Assembly: GCA_036745875.1 (NCBI GenBank)
Contig: DAIOFH010000128.1
Span: forward strand, 1-11,152
Direction of reading: 5' to 3'
Length of the DNA stretch: 11,152 bases
DNA from: DAIOFH01 sp036745875
GTDB taxonomy: Bacteria > Planctomycetota > SZUA-567
Part shown: positions 6,287 to 11,152 of the stretch, one piece after another
Position numbering within the stretch: the stretch's first letter is position 1
How the letters are laid out: each line of letters starts with the position of its first letter
The notes under the pieces: model-generated
What the model was told of the DNA's origin: nothing
The model's input: the letters and a program-made list of their open reading frames with translations, nothing else
Database searches by the model: none
Made by a program: the position numbers and the translations under genes

Positions 6287-7801
6287 CTAAAATTTCAGGC
6301 CTTGCAGCATATGATAGTTTTCATCCTTCAGGTCGTGCCAGCTCTTGAATATCTTTTCATATAGGGCGTTTCTTTCGGGATTCGGCTGATATTCCTTTTC
6401 GACCGCGTTGATCGACAGCGCGGTCTCCGCCATATCGTCATACACGCCGATGGCTTTCCCGGCGATAATCATCGATCCGAGAAGCGAGCATTCAAGCTCG
6501 CGCATGCTCTTATACGGAATGTTCAAGGTGTCGGCCTTGATCTGGTTCCACATGTCGTTGGCGGAGCCGCCGCCGGAAACGCGGATCTCGCGGGGCTTTA
6601 TGTCGAGGAGCGCACGTAGCGCCTGGTCGTATTCCTTGAACTCGAAGGTGATGGCTTCCAGGATCGCCCTGAACATATGGCCGACCTTGTGCGACCACCT
6701 GAACCCGGCGAAACCGCCGCCGATCGGCACGCCCTTGAACGCGCCTCCGATACTGGAGTAAAACGCCAGCCCTTCCGACCCGGCTGAGACCTTCGCGGCC
6801 TCGCCGTTCAGGAATGCGGAGATCTTTTTGGCGTCGCCGCCCGTGCTCGCAAGTATATCCTCCATAAACCAGCGGACGCAACCGCCGCCGGTGGTGAAAC
6901 AAAACGCATACCAGTAGCCGGGGATCGGCGACTTCAGGGTGCGGATCATGCCGCTCGGGTCCGGCTTCCAATAATCGCTGCAGGCGGTGAACATCGATGC
7001 CGTGCCCGCAATATCCCCCCACTGTCCGGGTTCCAGAATACACGCGGCGAGGCAGCCCGCGGGAAAATCGCCGGCGCCGGATACGATGGAGATTCCTTCC
7101 TTGAGACCAAGTTCGGAAGCGAACGCCTTAGTGAGTTTGCCGACGATGCGCGTGGGCTCGACCACCTCCGGCAGTTTGTCGAAGTCGATCCCGCAGGCAT
7201 CGCAGATTTCCTTGTCCCAGGTGCCGGTACCGTAGTCGATAAGCCCGCTGTAGCCGGTGGAGGTGTTTTCAAAATAGGCCTGGTCGCCCTTGAGCCCGGC
7301 AAGCTTGCCGCCGACATAGTTGGCTGGAATGACCACCTTGTACGCTTTTTTGTAAACTTCCGGATCGTTTTCCTTCCACCAGAGGATTTTGGGGCCGGTG
7401 GTGATGATCGTGTTGTTGCCGCCTTTTTCCAAAATCCGTTCGCCGCAGATCCCGTTCATCACGGCGGCGAAGGGAACGTAACGGTTGTCCATCCAGGTGT
7501 CGAAGGGGCTTATGGCGTTGCCGTCCTTGTCGACCCAGATCAGGCCGGCCTGCTGACCGTCGGAGACAATCGCCTCGACCTTGCTGCGGTCGACGCCGGA
7601 GACGTCGAGACATTCTTTCATGCCGTCGACGCAGGCGGCGAGGATTTCGTCGGCGACATACGTCGTGGCATCGGGCTCCGGATGGTATAGCCTGAGCGGC
7701 TTGGTGGCGATGGCAATGATCTTTTTCGCCGTCAAATCGAACAACATGCTTTTAACAGATGATCCGCCGATATCCGAACCAAGAGCATATACGCTTTCCA
7801 T
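6287..7801 (-). CDS. FGGY-family carbohydrate kinase (xylulokinase-like)
   Basis: This 504-residue kinase belongs to the FGGY family (xylulose, glycerol, gluconate and AI-2 kinases), close to the usual 480-510 residues. The N-terminal phosphate-binding loop is G-S-D-I-G-G-S-S-V-K (8-17). The likely catalytic base is Asp245 in S-G-A-G-D-F-P-A-G. G-T-A-S (266-269) is the second phosphate motif, and S-G-G-G-S-A-N-D-M-W (409-418) is the adenosine motif. The substrate-side segment reads S-D-G-Q-Q-A-G and T-W-M-D-N-R, which is xylulokinase-like without being identical to XylB. I chose ATG 7801: AAAGGG lies 5 bases upstream, while the alternative in-frame GTG at 7807 overlaps that site. It follows the lipoyl gene by 21 bp. 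It probably phosphorylates the sugar brought in by the linked ABC importer; the exact sugar is unknown. Confidence 0.92.
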   Translation of the reverse strand: MESVYALGSDIGGSSVKSMLFDLTAKKIIAIATKPLRLYHPEPDATTYVADEILAACVDGMKECLDVSGVDRSKVEAIVSDGQQAGLIWVDKDGNAISPFDTWMDNRYVPFAAVMNGICGERILEKGGNNTIITTGPKILWWKENDPEVYKKAYKVVIPANYVGGKLAGLKGDQAYFENTSTGYSGLIDYGTGTWDKEICDACGIDFDKLPEVVEPTRIVGKLTKAFASELGLKEGISIVSGAGDFPAGCLAACILEPGQWGDIAGTASMFTACSDYWKPDPSGMIRTLKSPIPGYWYAFCFTTGGGCVRWFMEDILASTGGDAKKISAFLNGEAAKVSAGSEGLAFYSSIGGAFKGVPIGGGFAGFRWSHKVGHMFRAILEAITFEFKEYDQALRALLDIKPREIRVSGGGSANDMWNQIKADTLNIPYKSMRELECSLLGSMIIAGKAIGVYDDMAETALSINAVEKEYQPNPERNALYEKIFKSWHDLKDENYHMLQGLKF

Positions 7802-7822
7802 AATCACCCTTTACTCGCGTGC

Positions 7823-8053
7823 CTAATCCAAAATTATGAAGACCTGTCCCGCTTCCACATAATCCTCTTCCTTGAAAAGAATTTCCTTCACCACGCCGGA
7901 AGCGTAGGATTCGACTTCGGTAATGGCCTTGTCGGATTCGGCTTCGCAAAGTACGTCACCCTTTTCCACCGAGTCGCCGACGTTCACTTTCCAGGAGGTG
8001 ATTTTGTACTCGGTTGTGGTCTGGCCGATTTTCGGCATCTTTACTTCAGTCAT
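7823..8053 (-). CDS. Free-standing lipoyl (biotinyl/lipoyl-attachment) domain protein
   Basis: The whole 76-residue protein is one lipoyl domain (PF00364): start V-K-M-P-K-I-G, middle E-S-D-K-A with Lys42 as the lipoylation site, and C-terminal G-Q-V-F-I-I-L. No linker, subunit-binding domain or acyltransferase domain follows. The start is the ATG at 8053, with an excellent AAAGGAGT site 6-8 bases upstream; an extended frame (13 more codons) has no such site. In 2-oxoacid and acetoin dehydrogenases the lipoyl domain is normally fused to E2. Here it would act as a mobile swinging arm taking an acyl group from the neighbouring E1 alpha/beta. A biotinyl carrier role is less likely, since the motif is E-S-D-K-A and not the A-M-K-M of biotinyl domains, and no carboxylase gene is nearby. 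Confidence 0.9.
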   Translation of the reverse strand: MTEVKMPKIGQTTTEYKITSWKVNVGDSVEKGDVLCEAESDKAITEVESYASGVVKEILFKEEDYVEAGQVFIILD

Positions 8054-8206
8054 ATTGTGACTCCTTTCTTTCGAGACGCCGTTTCTGTTCAATCCCTCTC
8101 ACCCTGACGCCATCCTTCTTAGGGAGCGCGGGGCCGGGGTGAGAGGGAGCAAATGAAAAACAGCGCTGCATAAGTACGAATCTCACGGCAGAACTAACAT
8201 CATTTC
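8054..8206 (-). other. Gap between E1 beta and the lipoyl gene with a long inverted repeat
   Basis: The 153-bp gap contains TCCCTCTCACCC (8093-8104) and GGGTGAGAGGGA (8137-8148), a perfect 12-bp inverted repeat separated by 32 bases that are themselves GC-rich. In the minus-strand mRNA it would form a large stem-loop ahead of the lipoyl gene's ribosome-binding site. There is no T-tract. It could be an intergenic repeat family member, an mRNA-stability element or an attenuator. No coding potential is seen. Confidence 0.5.
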
Positions 8207-9241
8207 CTAAAGAATGGATTTGATGGCGGCGATGATCTTGTCTTCACTCGGGATTACATGCGCCTCGAGATGCGGGGCGAAGGAAATCGGCACATCCATC
8301 GTCGCCACCCGCTTGATCGGTTTTTTGAGTGAAGGGAACAGCTCTTCGGCCACCATGGCGGCGACTTCCGCCCCCCAACCGAGGGTCTTGGTGTCTTCTT
8401 CGGCGATGACCAGCCTGCCTGTCTTGGCGACGGAGGCCTTGATCGCTTCCGTATCCAGCGGGAGAAGGCTCCGGAGGTCGACGACCTCGACGCTTATGCC
8501 CTCTTCCTCGAGCTTTTTGGCTGCGGTCAGGCCCATGTGCACGGTGCGAAGGAGCGTCACCAGCGTCACGTCCTTCCCTTCGCGCTTGACGTCCGCTTTA
8601 CCAATGGGAATGAGGTATTCCTCGTCCGGGATGTCCTTGTCGAAAACGGGGTTCACCGCGTCCTTCCGGTGGCCGCCCATGCCGCCGTAGAGGAGCTTGT
8701 GCTCGAAAAACATGACAGGCGCGTCGTCGCGGATGGCGGATTTCAAAAGACCTTTCGCGTCGTACGGCGTGGCGGGACAGACGACCTTCACGCCCGGCAC
8801 ATGCATCATAAAACCTTCCGGGCTCTGCGCATGCTGCGCTCCGCGCTGCGATGCGCCGGTGGGGGCGCGGAAAACCATGGGGACGGAATATGCGCCGGCG
8901 GACATGGATTTCATTTTCGCCGCCACGTTGACCAGTTCGTCCATGCAGCAAAAGATGAAGTCGGCGTACTGGATTTCACAGACAGGGCGTTTCCCGAGCA
9001 TGGCCGCACCGGCGCTGGCGCCGACGATGGCTTTTTCCGAAATCGGCGCGTTCCTGACCCGCTCCTTGCCGAATTCTTCGACCAAGCCTTTGCATGTGGT
9101 GAAAGGGCCGCCCCAGCCGCCGGGCATGGTGCCGACGTCCTGGCCCATAAGGAACACGTTTTCGTCTCTCTGCATCTCTTCCCGCAGGGCGTCGCGGATG
9201 GCTTCGGCGATGGAGATTTTCTTCTTTTCGTCAGGCTTCAT
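8207..9241 (-). CDS. Thiamine-diphosphate dehydrogenase E1 component, beta subunit (acetoin/2-oxoacid dehydrogenase type)
   Basis: This 344-residue protein is the beta subunit of a heterotetrameric TPP-dependent E1 (relatives: PdhB, AcoB, BkdB), which are usually 320-345 residues. The N-terminal Transket_pyr domain has V-F-L-M-G-Q-D-V-G and P-I-S-E-K-A-I-V-G; Glu69 is the likely TPP N1'-contacting glutamate. The G-A-Q-H-A-Q-S-P-E segment with His137 is the family signature, where relatives often read G-A-Q-H-S-Q. The C-terminal domain has V-E-V-V-D-L-R-S-L-L-P-L-D. The ATG at 9241 overlaps the E1 alpha stop by 4 bp (ATGA), and a GGAGGA site lies upstream, so translation is probably coupled. 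It binds E1 alpha in the cytoplasm to build the active site. Which 2-oxo or 2-hydroxy-ketone substrate it cleaves cannot be told from sequence alone. Confidence 0.93.
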   Translation of the reverse strand: MKPDEKKKISIAEAIRDALREEMQRDENVFLMGQDVGTMPGGWGGPFTTCKGLVEEFGKERVRNAPISEKAIVGASAGAAMLGKRPVCEIQYADFIFCCMDELVNVAAKMKSMSAGAYSVPMVFRAPTGASQRGAQHAQSPEGFMMHVPGVKVVCPATPYDAKGLLKSAIRDDAPVMFFEHKLLYGGMGGHRKDAVNPVFDKDIPDEEYLIPIGKADVKREGKDVTLVTLLRTVHMGLTAAKKLEEEGISVEVVDLRSLLPLDTEAIKASVAKTGRLVIAEEDTKTLGWGAEVAAMVAEELFPSLKKPIKRVATMDVPISFAPHLEAHVIPSEDKIIAAIKSIL

Positions 9242-10215
9242 GTGACATCCTCCTCCGCGACCTTGACATCCGGCGCGGGAGCATCTTTCGCTCTCTGGTA
9301 TGCGTCCTCGATTTCATCTTCAATGCGCTTCTCGACCGCCTTGATTTCGTCGACGGCGGCGATGGTGCGTTCCTCAAGCTGCTTGGCCAGGCGCTTGATG
9401 GCGTCTTTGGCCTTCCATTCCTTGACTTCCTCCTTCGGACGGTAGGCCGCCGGGTCGGCGCGCGAATGGCCGCTGTAGCGGTAGGTCACAGCTTCCAGGA
9501 GGGTCGGGCCGTCGCCGTTCCTCGCGCGGTCAACGGCGCGTTTCGCCGCCTCGTAGACGGCAAGCACATCCATGCCGTCGACCGTCTCCCCGGGAATGCC
9601 GTAGCCGGCCGCGCGGTCGGAAATGCGTTCAATGGGTATAAATTCGCGCCAAGTGGTCGAGGCCGCGTATTGGTTGTTTTCACAAACATACAGCACCGGC
9701 AATTTCCATACCGCGCCCATGTTGACGCCTTCGTGGAAAGAGCCTATATTTGATCCGCCGTCGCCGAAAAAACCTGCCGCGACATTGGGCTTTTTGTCCA
9801 ATTTGAAGGCAAGTCCGGCTCCCGTGGCCAAAAGGATGCTTTCGCCAATCACGGCCGTTGCCGGAAAGACACCTTTTTCCTTGTCAGTGAAATGCATCGA
9901 ACCGCCTTTGCCTTTGCAGCAGCCGTCTTCTTTGGCCATGAGTTCCGCCATGCAGGAATAGGAAGTCATCCCCTTGGCGATGGAATGGCCGTGCGAACGG
10001 TGGTTGCTGGCGATCACATCGGAATCGACGAGGGCGGAACAGACGCCCACGCCGACCGCTTCCTGTCCCGTGCACTGGTGGATGGTGCCGGGCATGACGC
10101 CTTCAAGAAAAAGAAAATGCACCTTTTCCTCGAAATTCCTGACCCTGAGCATCTTCGCGTACATTTCAAGCAGTTGGTCTTTGGTCAATTCGTTGAATAA
10201 ATGTTCGTATTTCAC
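9238..10215 (-). CDS. Thiamine-diphosphate dehydrogenase E1 component, alpha subunit (acetoin/2-oxoacid dehydrogenase type)
   Basis: This 325-residue protein resembles AcoA/PdhA and closely matches the family from the R-N-F-E-E-K helix through the TPP site. The thiamine-diphosphate motif runs from G-D-G (151-153) to E-N-N (N180-N181), the usual spacing. Conserved histidines appear in N-H-R-S-H-G-H (72-77), G-G-S-M-H (H108) and Y-S-G-H-S (H250). C-C-K-G-K-G-G-S-M-H is the acetoin-dehydrogenase-like stretch. I chose GTG at 10215, since a GGGGGA site lies 7 bases upstream; the in-frame TTG at 10230 overlaps that site. It performs the decarboxylating or C-C cleaving step with E1 beta and transfers an acyl group to a lipoyl domain. 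Whether it is a true pyruvate enzyme is uncertain: context with a sugar kinase argues against general metabolism. Confidence 0.93.
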   Translation of the reverse strand: MKYEHLFNELTKDQLLEMYAKMLRVRNFEEKVHFLFLEGVMPGTIHQCTGQEAVGVGVCSALVDSDVIASNHRSHGHSIAKGMTSYSCMAELMAKEDGCCKGKGGSMHFTDKEKGVFPATAVIGESILLATGAGLAFKLDKKPNVAAGFFGDGGSNIGSFHEGVNMGAVWKLPVLYVCENNQYAASTTWREFIPIERISDRAAGYGIPGETVDGMDVLAVYEAAKRAVDRARNGDGPTLLEAVTYRYSGHSRADPAAYRPKEEVKEWKAKDAIKRLAKQLEERTIAAVDEIKAVEKRIEDEIEDAYQRAKDAPAPDVKVAEEDVT

Positions 10216-10222
10216 AGTCGTA

Positions 10223-10228
10223 TCCCCC
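10223..10228 (-). promoter_or_regulatory. Ribosome-binding site deciding the GTG start of E1 alpha
   Basis: GGGGGA on the minus strand sits 7 bases upstream of GTG 10215. It lies inside the alternative TTG-initiated frame, which makes the shorter start the better choice. Confidence 0.6.
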
Positions 10229-10310
10229 AAACAAAGGGTGGCATAAAAACGATTCGATCAGGTGTACAATATCCCTGCAAAAGCCAGGCAAACAGCCGCT
10301 TTCGGAGAGA

Positions 10311-10401
10311 CACGGTCTTTTTCACCGTATAAGCGCCCGCCGCGATCCCCTCATCCCATTCCGATGGATGCGGGGACCCCGTGGAGAACGGGCGCGGGCG
10401 C
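10311..10401 (-). repeat. Nested GC-rich inverted repeats between the cyclase and E1 alpha genes
   Basis: CCCCTCATCC (10347-10356) and GGATGCGGGG (10366-10375) form a hairpin with one mismatch and a 9-base loop. GCGCCCG (10333-10339) can pair with CGGGCGC at 10389-10395, or with a second copy at 10395-10401, as an outer stem. A small separate hairpin, ACGGT-ctttttc-ACCGT, lies at 10312-10328. This is in the 195-bp gap after the cyclase stop. There is no T-tract on the minus strand. It may partly end or process the transcript. Confidence 0.45.
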
Positions 10402-10410
10402 GCTAAAACA

Positions 10411-11091
10411 TTACCACTTCATTTCACTGACCGGGATGGCGATGATGCGGCACGGAATCGAGTCGACGCCTTCAAAGGGTGTCGGCAGGATGAAGCAGAT
10501 ATAATCGCCCTGGGCGACCGCTTCCAGATTGCAGCAGGATTCGACCATGGGGATTTCCTTGTCGAACACGATCTGGTGAACGGGCTGGGTCAGGAGTCCG
10601 GGGACCTCGATGTCCGGGCTGTCGCAGCCGATGCAGGCAATGCCCTTGTCCGCGAGGTACTGGGCGGCTTCCGGGGCGAGGTACGGCTTCAGGTCTTCCC
10701 ACTCGGGGGTATGGAACAGCTTGTCCGCGCCGGTCCAGATGAAGACAATGGAGTCCTTCTTGATCTTGGCGTCGTATTTCTTGACGTCGGCGAGGGTTAT
10801 TTCTTCCTTGTCCTTCTTCATGGTGGCGTCGATGACCACGAGCGGGTTGATGAGTTTGCGGTAGTCCATCTGCGCCAGGTCCTGGCCGTCCTTTTTGTGG
10901 TGGAAGGGCGCTTCGATGTGGGTGCCGATATGGGTGCAGAAGGTAAGGTTCGACACGACATACCAGTCGTCCGGGTGGTGCTTGACGTTCGGGATGATCT
11001 TGGTGACGTCGTCGATTTCGACTTCGTAGGGGAAGGGTTCCTTGCCCTGGATGATGTTCTGGGTGAGGTCGACGATTTTGCTCTTGTCCAA
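10411..11091 (-). CDS. Cyclase-family metal-dependent hydrolase (kynurenine formamidase / isatin hydrolase-like)
   Basis: This 226-residue protein of the cyclase family (PF04199) is close to the usual 210-260 residues. The metal-binding signature is C-T-H-I-G-T-H-I-E-A-P-F-H with His54, His58, Glu60 and His64. The common family form has Asp where this protein has Glu60. A later G-C-D-S-P-D-I-E segment matches the region that is G-x-D-T-P in relatives. The family hydrolyses amides or lactone-like bonds (N-formylkynurenine, isatin), but substrates are broad. The start is TTG at 11091, supported by AGGAG 7 bases upstream. It is the first minus-strand gene visible, 195 bp before E1 alpha. It may open a ring or lactone in the imported compound; this is inference from context. 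Confidence 0.88.
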   Translation of the reverse strand: MDKSKIVDLTQNIIQGKEPFPYEVEIDDVTKIIPNVKHHPDDWYVVSNLTFCTHIGTHIEAPFHHKKDGQDLAQMDYRKLINPLVVIDATMKKDKEEITLADVKKYDAKIKKDSIVFIWTGADKLFHTPEWEDLKPYLAPEAAQYLADKGIACIGCDSPDIEVPGLLTQPVHQIVFDKEIPMVESCCNLEAVAQGDYICFILPTPFEGVDSIPCRIIAIPVSEMKW

Positions 11092-11098
11092 TTTTTAT

Positions 11099-11103
11099 CT
11101 CCT
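11099..11103 (-). promoter_or_regulatory. Ribosome-binding site supporting the TTG start of the cyclase gene
   Basis: AGGAG on the minus strand is 7 bases upstream of the TTG at 11091-11089. This perfect core and spacing support a rare TTG start over any downstream codon. Confidence 0.65.
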
Positions 11104-11152
11104 ATGAAAGAAATCTACTCCAAAAATTAAAGCGTTTTGTTTTTATCGTCGA

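Noticed and set aside
8537..9445. 302-codon + strand open frame opposite E1 beta and E1 alpha
   Set aside because: It spans the antisense of two clearly recognised E1 genes and has no recognisable motifs of its own.
10231..10330. Possible promoter for E1 alpha (TTGTAC with TTATGC 17 bases later)
   Set aside because: Both elements match consensus poorly, so I cannot support an internal promoter here.
10381..11130. 249-codon + strand open frame opposite the cyclase gene
   Set aside because: It is an Asp/Val/Leu-rich antisense shadow. The minus strand has the conserved metal motif and a good ribosome-binding site.
1..11152. CRISPR arrays, insertion sequences, tRNA or rRNA genes, riboswitches
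   Set aside because: I saw no regularly spaced repeats, transposase motifs, tRNA-like cloverleaf or rRNA sequence, and no leader long and conserved-looking enough to claim a riboswitch.

Overview
The window looks like an accessory carbohydrate-utilisation locus from a moderately GC-rich bacterium. Coding DNA is clearly GC-rich, while some gaps (about 4840-5076 and 6055-6185) are strongly AT-rich. I cannot name the genus: gene content and codon use would suit several anaerobic lineages such as spirochaetes, Firmicutes or Lentisphaerae-like bacteria, but nothing in the sequence decides between them.

The left third (1-4162, + strand) is the end of an ABC importer operon of the ribose/xylose/autoinducer-2 (CUT2) type. 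It holds a possible tail of an upstream gene, a tandem-domain ATPase, two different permeases, and a small VOC (glyoxalase/epimerase-fold) enzyme. A terminator-like hairpin follows. The middle (4163-5076) is a mostly non-coding gap with three stem-loops. It contains one small minus-strand gene for a YeaQ/GlsB-type membrane protein with a recognisable promoter.

The right part is all on the minus strand. In transcription order it holds a metal-dependent cyclase-family hydrolase (11091-10411), E1 alpha and E1 beta subunits of a thiamine-diphosphate 2-oxoacid/acetoin-type dehydrogenase (overlapping by 4 bp), a free-standing 76-residue lipoyl-domain protein, an FGGY sugar kinase, and then a SorC-family regulator with its own promoter region. 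A palindrome lies across that promoter's predicted start site.

My reading is inference from gene content: a sugar-like compound is imported by the ABC system and phosphorylated by the FGGY kinase, and a SorC regulator senses the phosphorylated product. Downstream, a hydrolase, a VOC enzyme and a TPP/lipoyl cleavage system break the carbon skeleton to an acyl group. Importer, FGGY kinase and SorC regulator together recall the lsr (autoinducer-2) operon. The lsrF and lsrG genes are absent, and E1 alpha/beta plus a lone lipoyl carrier are present instead. No E2 acyltransferase or E3 lipoamide dehydrogenase is visible. This combination is the most unusual thing in the window.
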